From: JACVRW01 sp963808775 | GTDB lineage: Bacteria > Actinomycetota > Thermoleophilia > Solirubrobacterales > Thermoleophilaceae | DNA: 64,000 nucleotides | Assembly: GCA_963808775.1 (NCBI GenBank) | Contig: CAWEGR010000005.1 | Span: forward strand, 248,001-312,000 | Direction of reading: 5' to 3' | Shown here: in pieces, positions 35,676 through 43,796 of the stretch | Layout: every line of letters starts with the position of its first letter | How positions within the stretch are numbered: position 1 is the stretch's first letter | Translations under genes and position numbers: made by a program | Notes under the pieces: model-generated | What the model was told of the DNA's origin: nothing | Database searches by the model: none | What the model saw: the letters and a program-made list of their open reading frames with translations, nothing else

Positions 35676-36028
35676 CGGACGGGCTCGTGAGGCTCGACAT
35701 CGAAGTGCTTGACGAGGCGGTGATCGCCCACGTCTCGGGCGAGCTCGACCTGGCCGGCGCGCCCGATGTCGGAGAGCAGCTCGAGAAGGCGGTGCCGACC
35801 TCGGCACGCGGCCTCGTCGTGGACATGGGCCATCTCGAGTTCATCGACTCGAGTGGCGTGGCGATGCTGTTCGGGCTCGCGCGCCGGCTCGCCAACCGCC
35901 GCCAGGAGCTGCGGGTGGTCGCGCGCGACGGCGAGGCCGTTGCCCGCGTGCTTCAGATCGTCGAACTCGAGCGGGCGGCGCCGGTCCACGGCGACGTGCC
36001 GTCGGCGCTCTCGGAAATCGCGTCCTAG
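35672..36028 (+). CDS. STAS-domain anti-anti-sigma factor
   Basis: 118 residues, a single STAS domain. VIAHVSGELDLAGAPDVGEQ and VVDMGHLEFIDSSGVAMLFG contain the phosphoacceptor Ser within the DSSG motif. When unphosphorylated such proteins sequester an RsbW-type anti-sigma kinase. The GTG start overlaps the TGA of the sensor phosphatase (GTGA), so the two are made together and are presumably partners. The 3' end overlaps the convergent hydrolase by four bases. The sigma factor controlled is not in this operon. Confidence 0.9.
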   Translation: MTDGLVRLDIEVLDEAVIAHVSGELDLAGAPDVGEQLEKAVPTSARGLVVDMGHLEFIDSSGVAMLFGLARRLANRRQELRVVARDGEAVARVLQIVELERAAPVHGDVPSALSEIAS

Positions 36029-36834
36029 ACGGTTGCCGGGCTCGTCTCGGCGATGAAGTCGAGGACGCCGCGGTTGAACAGCTCGGCCTGCTCGACGGTC
36101 AGGCCGTGTGGCGCGCCGTCGACCACCGTGAGCCGCGCGCCGGGGATGAGGCCGGCGATCTCGCGCGACTTCCAGACCGGGACCAGCACGTCGTACTCGC
36201 CGCCGATCACGTGCACCGGCATCGTCAGCGAGGGCAGCCGGTCGCGCGCGTCGTGGCGGCTCGAAGCGTCGAGCTGACGGGCGAAGGCCTCCGGGGGCTG
36301 GGGGTTCGGATTGCCGAGCATCATCGTGCGGATGAACGTGACGGCGTCGGCGTTCTCGTAGAAGGCCTCCGAGTGGTTCAGCAGCATGAGCTCGTCGATG
36401 TGCTCCTCGTGGCTGAGCTTCATGACGCGCGAGCCCCAGACCTCGCTCAGCTTGCGCGCCCAGGCCCCGCCCGACGCGAAGGTGACCGCGAGCGTGAGCG
36501 TGCGCACGCGCCCGGGGGCGCGCAGGGCCATCTCCTGCGCGATGGCGCCGCCCATCGAGACGCCGAGCAGGTGGAAGCTCTCGATGCCGAGGGCGTCGGC
36601 CAGCGCGAGAGCGTCGTCGGCCATGTCGGCGATCTCGTAGGGCGCTTCCGCGATCGACGAGCGGCCGACGTCGCGGTTGTCGAAGATGATCGTGCGGTGC
36701 GCGGCCGAGAAGGCCGGCACCTGCAGTGTCCAGGCCAGGACGTCGGCGGACAGGCCCATCACGCAGATGAGCGGCTCGCCCTCGCCGTGCTCCTCGTAAT
36801 AGAGGGTCTGACCGTTCGCTTCGATGGTCGGCAT
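36025..36834 (-). CDS. Alpha/beta hydrolase
   Basis: 269 residues. LYYEEHGEGEPLICVMGLS is the oxyanion-loop start, DNRDVGRSS the typical loop, LGVSMGGAIAQEMA the nucleophile elbow (Ser in GVSMGG), and GAPHGLTVEQ carries the catalytic His. The acid is likely the Asp in GGEYDVLVP. Substrate is an ester, lactone or amide. It diverges from the flavin monooxygenase operon across a 59-base gap holding a palindrome, suggesting joint control. It could open the lactone or ester product of that pathway. Confidence 0.87.
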   Translation of the reverse strand: MPTIEANGQTLYYEEHGEGEPLICVMGLSADVLAWTLQVPAFSAAHRTIIFDNRDVGRSSIAEAPYEIADMADDALALADALGIESFHLLGVSMGGAIAQEMALRAPGRVRTLTLAVTFASGGAWARKLSEVWGSRVMKLSHEEHIDELMLLNHSEAFYENADAVTFIRTMMLGNPNPQPPEAFARQLDASSRHDARDRLPSLTMPVHVIGGEYDVLVPVWKSREIAGLIPGARLTVVDGAPHGLTVEQAELFNRGVLDFIAETSPATV

Positions 36835-36853
36835 GGGCCCACCTTACCGTCCT

Positions 36854-36873
36854 GATTGGCCGGTCAGCCAGTC
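36854..36873. promoter_or_regulatory. Candidate TetR-type operator between hydrolase and monooxygenase genes
   Basis: Imperfect 20-base palindrome GATTGGCCGGTCAGCCAGTC, with outer arms GAyTGGC/GCCArTC matching. It is centred in the 59-base divergent gap and would overlap the promoters of both genes. Operators of TetR-type regulators of catabolic genes often have this GGCC/GGTC-centred form. No regulator gene is in the window, so identity is inference. Confidence 0.45.
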
Positions 36874-36893
36874 CTGGTAGCCTGCCCGACGGC

Positions 36894-38257
36894 ATGGGCA
36901 AGGTGTGCGTGATCGGCGCCGGCTCATCTGGCATCGCCTCGTGCCAGGTGCTGCACGCGCGCGGGATCGACTTCGACTGCTTCGAGAAGGGGTCGGGCGT
37001 CGGCGGCAACTGGCGCTACGAGAACGACAACGGCATGTCGTCCGCCTACGCCTCGCTGTTCATCAACACCTCCCGCGAGATGATGGAGTACGCGAGCTAC
37101 CCGATGCCGGACGTCGTATCCGGACTACCCGCATCACTCGCAGATCGCGGCCTACTTCGACGACTACGTCGACCATTTCGGGTTCCGCGACAGGATCAGC
37201 TTCAACACCGAGGTCACGCTCGTCGAGCCCGCGGGCGACGGCCGCTGGCGGGTGACGACGGACGACGGCCGCGACGAGGTCTACGAGGCGGTGCTCGTCG
37301 CGAACGGGCACCACTGGGACCCGAAGTGGCCCGAGCCGCCGTTTCCCGGCCAGGAGAGCTTCACCGGGCAGCAGCTGCACTCGCACCACTACCGCGAGCC
37401 GGACGAGCGCTTCGAGGGCAGGCGCGTGCTCGTTCTCGGCATCGGCAACTCCGCCACGGACATCTCCGTCGAGACCTCGCGCGTCTCCGAGATGACGTAT
37501 CTCGCCATGCGCCGCGGGGCATACGTGATCCCGAAGTACATCGCCGGCAAGCCGACCGACCAGTTCGCGCCCGACTGGGCCTCGCACCTGCCCTTCTCGA
37601 TCACCCGCACGATGTTCATGCGCCAGCTCAAGCAGATCCAGGGCGACATGGAGGACTACGGGCTGCCGACGCCCGACCACCGCTTCGGCGAGGCGCATCC
37701 GACGCTCTCGTCGGACCTGCTGACGCGCATCGGCCACGGGCGCATCACGCCCAAGCCGAACATCGCGCGCATCGACGGCGGCACCGTCCATTTCGTCGAC
37801 GGGACGAACGCGGAGATCGACACGATCGTCTGGTGCACGGGCTACCGGATCACGTTCCCGTTCCTCGAGAGCGAGGTGCTCGACACGAGCGGCAACCACG
37901 CGCCGCTGTTCCGGCGCGTCGTGCATCCGACAGCGGCCCGGGCTCTACTTCATCGGGCTCGTGCAGCCGCTCGGCGCGATCATGCCGATCGCCGAGCTCC
38001 AGTCGGAATGGATCGCGGACGTGCTCGAGGGCCGCAGCGCGCTCCCCGGCCCGGAGACGATGCGCTCTGAGATCGCGGACGAGGAGGAGGCGATGCGCCG
38101 GCGCTACGTGGCATCGACCCGCCACACGATCCAGGTCGACTACCGGCCCTACATGCGCCTGCTGTCGAAGGAGCGCAGGCGCACGGAGGGCGAGCGGCGG
38201 CCGCTCGGCCAGGCGGCGCCCGAGGCCTCGCCCGAGCCGGCCCCGGCCGGCGGCTGA
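36894..38257 (+). CDS. Flavin-containing monooxygenase, frame-broken
   Basis: FAD/NADPH monooxygenase, about 455 residues when frames are joined. VCVIGAGSSGIASCQVL binds FAD; EKGSGVGGNWRYEN is the following conserved block; FTGQQLHSHHY matches the FMO pattern FxGxxxHxxxY (Baeyer-Villiger enzymes usually have W at the end); VLVLGIGNSATDIS binds NADPH; and TIVWCTGYRITFPF is the closing motif. Frame changes lie near 37120 and 37935; the last frame supplies YFIGLVQPLGAIMP to the end. It heads an operon with SDR and aldehyde dehydrogenase. Substrate could be a ketone, sulphide or amine. Confidence 0.87.
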
Positions 38258-39060
38258 TGGCAGGCGTCGCCGTCGTCACGGGAGCGGGGCGGGGCATCGG
38301 CCGCGAGATCGCGCGACGGCTCGCGGGGCGGGGCTACACGGTCCTGTGCACGGACATCGACGGCGCGGCGGCCGCCGAGACGGCCGAGCTCGTGGGCGGC
38401 CTCTCGCTCGAGCTCGACGTGCGCGACCCCGAGGCGCATCGCGCCGCCGCGCGCGCCGCGGCCGAGCGCGGACCGCTCGAGGTCTGGGTCAACAACGCCG
38501 GCGTGCTGAGGACGGTGAAGGCCTGGGAGCACAGCGATGAGGAGCTGCGCCTGCTGGTGGACGTGAACGTGCTCGGCGTGATGCACGGGTCGCGCGCGGC
38601 GATCGAGGCGATGCGGACGAGCCCCGGGGAGAATCGCCACATCATCAACCTGGCATCGCTCTCCTCGCTCGCGCCGGTCCCCGGCCTGGCCGTGTACGCG
38701 GCGACGAAGCACGCCGTGCTCGGCTTCACGACGTCGCTGCAGGGCGACCTGCGGCTCGCGGGCATCCCGATCACCGTGCACGCGGTGTGCCCGGACGGTG
38801 CCGACACGGAGATGACGCGCGAGCGGGCCGGCGAGCCGGACTCGGCGATCATCTGGTCAGGCCCGCGCATGCTGGGGGCGGACGAGGTCGCGGCGCGCGT
38901 GGTGGCGCTGCTCGACTCGAGGGAGCTGGTGACCGTGATCCCGCGCTGGCGCGGCTGGGTGGCGCGCGGGACGGCGATGATGGGTAGGCACGCGCTTGCG
39001 GGCGCGACGCCTCTGAGGAAGCTCGGGGCCCGGCAGCGGGCCCGAAAGGAGTACGCATGA
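38257..39060 (+). CDS. Short-chain dehydrogenase/reductase
   Basis: 267 residues of the classical SDR family: VVTGAGRGIGREIAR (TGxxxGxG cofactor loop), VWVNNAGVLRT (NNAG), NLASLSSLAP with catalytic Ser, and YAATKHAVLG with YxxxK. VCPDGADTEM follows as the lid segment. The ATG overlaps the monooxygenase stop (TGATG) and its own stop overlaps the next ATG (ATGA), so the three genes are strictly coupled. Likely oxidises an alcohol to ketone or aldehyde in this pathway. Confidence 0.9.
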   Translation: MAGVAVVTGAGRGIGREIARRLAGRGYTVLCTDIDGAAAAETAELVGGLSLELDVRDPEAHRAAARAAAERGPLEVWVNNAGVLRTVKAWEHSDEELRLLVDVNVLGVMHGSRAAIEAMRTSPGENRHIINLASLSSLAPVPGLAVYAATKHAVLGFTTSLQGDLRLAGIPITVHAVCPDGADTEMTRERAGEPDSAIIWSGPRMLGADEVAARVVALLDSRELVTVIPRWRGWVARGTAMMGRHALAGATPLRKLGARQRARKEYA

Positions 39061-40584
39061 CCGAGACCGCCACGACGGCGCGGACGGAGACCATCGAGGT
39101 CGAGAACCCGGCGACGGGACGGATCGTCGCGAGCGTGCCGGTGGTGGCGCCCGAGGACGTCGCCGAGCTCGTGGCCCGCGCCCGCCGCGCCCAGCCGGGC
39201 TGGGAGGCGATCGGCTTCGACGGCCGCGCGGCCGTGCTGAAGAGCTGCCAGCGCTGGATCACCGACAACCAGGACCGCGTGATCGAGACGATCGTCTCCG
39301 AGACGGGGAAGACCTACGAGGACGCGCTCACTGCCGAGGTCAACTACGCGGCGGGCGCGTTCGCGTTCTGGGCGAAGAACGCCGAGAAGTACCTCGCCGA
39401 CGAGAAGGTGCGCACGGCGTCGCCCTTCGCGAAGGGCCGCCGGCTCGTGGTCCGCCACGTCCCGGTCGGCGTCGTGGGCGTGATCGGCCCCTGGAACTAC
39501 CCGCTCACGAACTCGTTCGGCGACTGCATCCCCGCGATGGCCGCCGGCAACTCGGTGCTCCTGAAGCCCTCCGAGGTCACGCCGCTCACCTCGATGCTGA
39601 TGGGCGAGATGCTGCGCGAGTGCGGGCTGCCGCGCGGACGTGTACCAGGTGGTGCCCGGCACCGGAGAGACCGCGCAGGCGCTGATCGACGAGGTCGACT
39701 TCGTGATGTTCACCGGCTCGACGGCGACCGGCAAGAAGGTGATGGCGCGGGCGGCCGAGACGCTCACGCCGGTGGCCCTCGAGCTCGGCGGCAAGGATCC
39801 GATGATCGTGTGCGCGGACGCCGACCTGCAGCGGGCGTCGAACGCGGCGGTCCACTACTCGATGCAGAACGCCGGCCAGACGTGCATCTCCACCGAGCGC
39901 GTCTACGTCGAGGCGCCGGTCCACGACGAGTTCGTGCAGCTCGTGACCGACAAGGTGAAGGCGCTGCGCCAGGGTGTGCCGGCCGGCGCGGGCTCGACCG
40001 ACCTCGGCGCGATGATCCATCCGCCGCAGTCGGACATCGTCGAGCGCCACGTGAACGACGCCGTCGAGCGCGGAGCGCGGGTGCTCACCGGGGGCGGCCG
40101 CCGCGACGAGGGCGGGCACTTCTTCGAGCCGACCGTCATCGTCGACGTCGACCACTCCATGGAGTGCATGCGCGACGAGACCTTCGGGCCGACCGTCCCG
40201 ATCATGAGGGTCGCGGACGCCGACGAGGCCGTCCGGCTTGCCAACGACAGCCAGTTCGGCCTGCAGGCCTCGGTCTGGACGAAGGACCTCGAGAAGGGCG
40301 AGCGCCTGGCGCGCCGCATCGAGGCGGGCGCCGTCACGGTGAACGACGCGCAGATCAACTACGTCGCGCTCGAGCTGCCGATGGGCGGCTGGAAGGAGTC
40401 CGGGCTCGGCACCCGGCACGGAGCGGATGGCATCCGCAAGTACACGAAGAAGCAGACGCTGCTCGTGACGAAGTTCGCGCCGATGAAGCGCGACATCCAC
40501 ATGATGCCCTACAGCGCGGGGCGCACGAAGCTGATCGGGCGGCTGCTGAAGCTGGTTTACGGACGGGGTCGCGCGAACCGATAA
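39057..40584 (+). CDS. NAD(P)-dependent aldehyde dehydrogenase, frame-broken
   Basis: About 508 residues over two frames. The first frame includes VGVVGVIGPWNYPLTN and AGNSVLLKPSEVTPL; after a change near 39640 the second reads VMFTGSTATGKKV, LELGGKDPMIV (general-base Glu) and NAGQTCISTERVYV (nucleophile Cys). It ends with a basic tail after MGGWKESGLGTRHG. The family includes succinate-semialdehyde and coniferyl-type dehydrogenases; exact substrate is unknown. As third gene of the operon it would turn the aldehyde product into an acid. Confidence 0.88.
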
Positions 40585-40591
40585 GGAGGGC

Positions 40592-40964
40592 GTGAGGTCC
40601 CGCCTCCTGCTCGTCCTGCTGCGTCCGGCTGCCCATCGACCCGTACCGCTACGACCATGCGAAGGGCTGCCGCCAGCACCCGAGGCCGGGTGCGCTCGCG
40701 CTCGTGCGCTGGCTCGAGCGCAACGCGCGGGGCGAGTTCTGGGGGATCATGCGCTGCTCGAAGCTCGACCGCGGCAACTACTCGCTGCACGCCGAGGGAC
40801 GCGCGATCGACTGGCACCTCGACGTGGCGCGGCCCGCGGACCGGCGCGAGGCCCGCCGGCTGATCGGCCTGCTGCTGGCCACCGACTGTCGCTGGCCGGG
40901 GCGCGCGAGCGCACGAGCTTCTGGGCCCGCGCAGGTGGCTGACCGGAGAGGCAGCTCGGAATGA
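40592..40964 (+). pseudogene. Degraded VanY/M15-like peptidase domain protein
   Basis: Two frames are needed. PIDPYRYDHAKGCRQHPRPG precedes LVRWLERNARGEFWGIMRCS and YSLHAEGRAIDWHLDVARPA, whose SLHxEGRAxDWH core resembles zinc D-Ala-D-Ala carboxypeptidase-like domains (H...D). I recall larger actinobacterial proteins of this type whose C-terminal domain is absent here: the frame degenerates after LLLATDCRW. No convincing signal peptide remains. It is probably a remnant, but could be a broken frame plus natural short form. A palindrome follows 6 bases after the stop. Confidence 0.5.
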
Positions 40965-40970
40965 GGGGCC

Positions 40971-41015
40971 GGTGTCAGGACTTTTCGTCCCACAGCAACC
41001 AAAAGTCCTGACACC
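40971..41015. repeat. Perfect 15-bp palindrome (GGTGTCAGGACTTTT) with 15-base loop
   Basis: GGTGTCAGGACTTTT pairs exactly with AAAAGTCCTGACACC around a 15-base loop. It lies between a degraded gene and the convergent ferredoxin gene. The TGTCAGGACTTTT form resembles REP elements mobilised by Y1 (RAYT) transposases; this is from memory, and no such transposase is in the window. It could also act as a bidirectional terminator. Confidence 0.65.
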
Positions 41016-41029
41016 GCAGGCGGGCGCCG

Positions 41030-41263
41030 CTAGGGATACAGGTCGCCGTCCTCGCCGGCGACGAAGATGGCGCTGACGGGGCAGTTGCCGGCGGCGGCGA
41101 TCACGTCGTCGACCGGCGCGCCGTCCGGGTCGACCACCACGGCCTTGTCCTCGGCGTCGAGCTGGAAGACGTCGGGCGCCGTGTCGACGCAGTCGCCCGA
41201 GCCGATGCAGAGCGCCCTGTCGACCGTGATCCGGATCCGGTTCGCGGGCGAGAGCTCGGCCAC
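41030..41263 (-). CDS. [3Fe-4S]-type ferredoxin
   Basis: Small electron carrier of 77 residues. IRITVDRALCIGSGDCVDTA supplies two Cys five residues apart with a non-Cys in the position that holds the fourth ligand in 4Fe-4S proteins; AAGNCPVSAIFV supplies the third. This is the pattern of ferredoxins that serve cytochrome P450s. GTG at 41263 is two bases after the stop of the tail-anchored repeat protein, so they are probably one transcript. A P450 exists at 15.9-17.2 kb but is not adjacent. Confidence 0.85.
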   Translation of the reverse strand: MAELSPANRIRITVDRALCIGSGDCVDTAPDVFQLDAEDKAVVVDPDGAPVDDVIAAAGNCPVSAIFVAGEDGDLYP

Positions 41264-41265
41264 CG

Positions 41266-41568
41266 TCAGCCGGCCCGCCTGCGCAGGCCCGCCAGCACGA
41301 GGAGGAGCAGCAGCATGAGCGGCACGAGCACCCGCGGGTCGGCGACGAGGCGGCCACCGGAGCTCTCGATCGGGTCGGGCGCGGGCATGGCGAACTCCTC
41401 GGCGGCGAGCACGTCGTGGGGCTCCTTGATGCCGGACGGGTCCGGCGGGAGCCGCTCGTCGCGTGTGCCGATGCCGAACTCCTCGGCGGCGAGCACGTCG
41501 TGCGGTTCCTCGATCCCGCTCGGATCCGGCGGCGGCGAGTCGGGCGGCTTCGATTCCGATTCGGTCAT
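41266..41568 (-). CDS. Tail-anchored protein with a tandem DPSGIxEPHDVLAAEEF repeat
   Basis: 100 residues. After MTESESKPPDSPPP come two near-identical units, DPSGIEEPHDVLAAEEFGIG and DPSGIKEPHDVLAAEEFAMP, separated by TRDERLPP. A DPIESSGGRLVADP linker leads to a single C-terminal membrane helix (VLVPLMLLLLLVLAGL) and a short basic end. The soluble part would face the cytoplasm. I know of no function. It is directly upstream of, and two bases from, the ferredoxin gene, and diverges from the DUF1244 gene 21 bases away. Confidence 0.72.
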   Translation of the reverse strand: MTESESKPPDSPPPDPSGIEEPHDVLAAEEFGIGTRDERLPPDPSGIKEPHDVLAAEEFAMPAPDPIESSGGRLVADPRVLVPLMLLLLLVLAGLRRRAG

Positions 41569-41589
41569 CGCTCCTATCGTTCCAGATCC

Positions 41590-41844
41590 ATGGACGAGCA
41601 CACACAGACCGAGCTCGAGGCCGCGGCTTTCCGTCGCCTGGTCAAGCACCTGCGCGAACGAACCGATGTTCAGAACATCGACCTGATGGAGCTTGCCGGC
41701 TTCTGCCGCAACTGCCTGTCCCGCTGGTACCGCGAGGAAGCGGCCGAGCGGGGAATACAGGTGGAGGACGCGGACGCCCGCGAGCACATCTACGGAATGC
41801 CCTATCCCGAGTGGAAGTCCCGATTCCAGACAGAACGCCCCTGA
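41590..41844 (+). CDS. DUF1244 family protein
   Basis: 84 residues closely matching DUF1244: TELEAAAFRRLVKHLRERTD, VQNIDLMELAGFCRNCLSRW (two conserved Cys) and YGMPYPEWKSRFQTE. Function is not established; proteobacterial members are common, actinobacterial ones less so, suggesting transfer. ATG at 41590 matches the family start; frame upstream is non-coding. It ends within a base or two of the following lipoprotein gene. Confidence 0.9.
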   Translation: MDEHTQTELEAAAFRRLVKHLRERTDVQNIDLMELAGFCRNCLSRWYREEAAERGIQVEDADAREHIYGMPYPEWKSRFQTERP

Positions 41845-42643
41845 TCCCGCGCAGGACCGCGCTGGTCCTGCTCGCCCTCGCCGCCCTGCTGATCGCGGGA
41901 TGCGGCCGTGGTCCCGTGCAGTCCGAGCAGGGCTCCGCCGCGGGCGCAGCGCGCACGCGGACGAGGAGGCGGTGCTGACGCCGGAGTCGGCGCGCGAGGG
42001 CCGCGAGCAGCTCAGGCAGGAGGACGGCGGAGCGCGCGCCGAGGACACGGAGGCCCAGGTCGTGCAGCTCACGGGGGCGGGAGCGCAGCCCGAGGGGGGC
42101 GTCGACCCGCGCGACGACGCCCCGAGCCCCGGCGCGCCGAGCGACGCCGAGGTGCGGGCCGAGCTGCGCGAGGCCCGCGCGGCGCTCACGGACTTCCGCC
42201 AGCACCTGAGCTCCACGGCGTTCCTGCGCACCGGGCGGCGCGCGCGCGTGCTCCCGGACGGCACCGCGATCGCGCCCGCGGGCGCCCCGGACGTCGTCAA
42301 GCGGGTGATCCTCGCGGGCAACGAGATCGCGAAGTTCCCGTACAAGTGGGGCGGCGGCCACGGCGCCTGGCGCGACGACGGCTACGACTGCTCCGGCTCC
42401 GTGTCATTCGCGCTCGCGGGCGCCGGCCTGCTCAGGAGCCCGATGACCTCGGGTCTGTTCATGAACTACGGAGCGCCGGGGCCGGGCCGCTGGATCACGA
42501 TCTACGCAAACTCGGGCCACATCTTCATGGTGGTGGCGGGCCTGCGGTTCGACACGAGCGGGCAGGGCCGCGCCGGCACGCGCTGGCAGGAGGAGTCCGT
42601 GTCGACCGCCGGATTCGCCGTCCGGCACATTCCGGGCCTCTAG
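41841..42643 (+). CDS. NlpC/P60-like cell-wall hydrolase lipoprotein, frame-broken
   Basis: The first frame has RRTALVLLALAALLIAGCG, a lipoprotein signal with the lipobox Cys. A change near 41955 leads to an Ala/Glu-rich linker, then the hydrolase domain: KFPYKWGGGHGAWRDDGYDC (catalytic Cys in YDCSG), SGHIFMVVAGL (His) and the conserved end VRHIPGL. About 265 residues in total. The start codon is unclear (perhaps CTG or GTG near 41841). Expected to cut peptidoglycan stem peptides at the outer face of the membrane. Confidence 0.78.
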
Positions 42644-42678
42644 CCGGAGATCGTGCGGGTTGCTACCTTGCCCCGTTC

Positions 42679-43153
42679 GTGGATGAGGAGCCCACACGCC
42701 GCCTCGACACCACGCGGGGCGACCCGGGCGGACCGCCGCGGCGCCCGCCTGGCCGCGAGGCAGATGCCGTCTACAGGCGCCGCCGGCTGATTGCCGCGGG
42801 CACCTTCGGCATCATCTTTCTCCTGCTCATCGTGATGATCGCCACCGCGGGCGGCGGCGACGACGAGCAGGCGGACGCTCCCAGCGATCTCGGCGTGCCG
42901 ACCACGACCATCCCGCAGCGGGACGACACCGAGACGGAGACGACCGAGACGGAGACGACCGACACCGAGACCACCACGGTCACGCCGGTCACCCCGCCGT
43001 CATCGGGAGGCGGCACCGTCACCCCGACGCCCACGCCGACGCCGGTCACGCCGCCGTCGACGGGCGGCGGCACCGGCACCCCGCACGCCGGTCACGCCCA
43101 CGCCCCCGCCGCAGACCGGCGAGGGCGGCGGCGCGGTGGCCCCGCCCGGCTAG
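42679..43153 (+). CDS. Single-pass membrane protein with Thr/Pro-rich outer tail, frame-broken
   Basis: GTG-started frame of about 157 residues. A cytosolic basic part (EPTRRLDTTRGDPGGPPRRP) leads into a membrane helix (LIAAGTFGIIFLLLIVMIA). A low-complexity outer tail follows: TETETTETETTDTETTTVTP and repeats of TPVTPPSSGGG. A frame change near 43080 restores TPVTPTPPPQTGEGGG and a stop at 43153. No catalytic motif. The tail may be a glycosylated stalk. The end overlaps the convergent ArfB-like gene by four bases. Confidence 0.6.
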
Positions 43154-43560
43154 TCGTCCGCCGGCGGACGCGCGCGCAGCCGCTTGACGGCGGATCGCCG
43201 CCGCTTGCCCTCGAGCCGGCGCCTCCGGGAGGCCCCGCTGGGCGCCGTGGACTTGCGCGGCCGGCGCACCAGGAGCGCCGACTGGATGCGCGCCCGAAGG
43301 CGCTCGAGCGCCAGCTCGCGGTTGCGCGTCTGGCTGCGCGTGTCCTGCGCGAGCGCGCGCACGACCGGGCCGAGGCGCGCCTCGATGCGGCGCTTCTGCT
43401 CGGCGTCGAGCACCTTCGAGGCCTCCACGTCGAAGACCGCCTCGATGCGCGAGGCGGTCACGTTGGCGTGCTGCCCGCCGGGGCCTGACGAGCGGCTCGC
43501 GCGCAGCTCGACCTCGGCCAGCGGGATCACCGTGTCGCGTGCCACGCGCAGTCCGTCCAT
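43150..43560 (-). CDS. arfB: ArfB-like (YaeJ) ribosome-rescue peptidyl-tRNA hydrolase
   Basis: 136 residues with the release-factor GGQ motif in ASRSSGPGGQHANVTASRIE, followed by AVFDVEASKVLDAEQKRRIE and a strongly basic C-terminal tail (RRRRLEGKRRRSAVKRLRAR) that would sit in the empty mRNA channel of a stalled ribosome. It hydrolyses peptidyl-tRNA on ribosomes without a stop codon. Length fits ArfB (about 140). It overlaps the 3' end of the convergent Thr/Pro-tail gene and lies 23 bases after a 50-codon gene on its own strand. Confidence 0.9.
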   Translation of the reverse strand: MDGLRVARDTVIPLAEVELRASRSSGPGGQHANVTASRIEAVFDVEASKVLDAEQKRRIEARLGPVVRALAQDTRSQTRNRELALERLRARIQSALLVRRPRKSTAPSGASRRRRLEGKRRRSAVKRLRARPPADD

Positions 43561-43583
43561 CGCGGCGCCACGCTAGCGGGCGC

Positions 43584-43736
43584 TCAGCGGCGGCGGAGCG
43601 AGAGCCGCCGGCGGCGCTGGGCCGCGGCGGCGCGGCGACGGCGGGCGCTCCACTCGCGCAGCGTCTGTCCCTCGGGGACGTCGCAGGCGACGATCATGAA
43701 GCCCTGGTCGCGAACTGTCTGGGTGGTGGGAGTCAT
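43584..43736 (-). CDS. Putative 50-residue basic protein
   Basis: Complete ATG-to-TGA frame of 51 codons: MTPTTQTVRDQGFMIVACDV, then PEGQTLREW and an Arg-rich end (WSARRRRAAAAQRRRRLSLRR). DQGFMIVACDVPEGQT has the look of a short beta-strand followed by a helix, and I recall similar short proteins in related actinobacteria. It fits the gap between arfB (same strand) and the divergent PfkB gene. Function unknown. Confidence 0.45.
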   Translation of the reverse strand: MTPTTQTVRDQGFMIVACDVPEGQTLREWSARRRRAAAAQRRRRLSLRRR

Positions 43737-43796
43737 CACCCCTCTGACCGCCGGGTTCGCGACGAATTACGGTCTTCCTGCCAAGCTGCGGACCCG

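Noticed and set aside
42930..43090. Simple-sequence DNA repeat (ACC/GAC-rich)
   Set aside because: It is the Thr/Pro-rich coding tail of a membrane protein, not an independent repeat.
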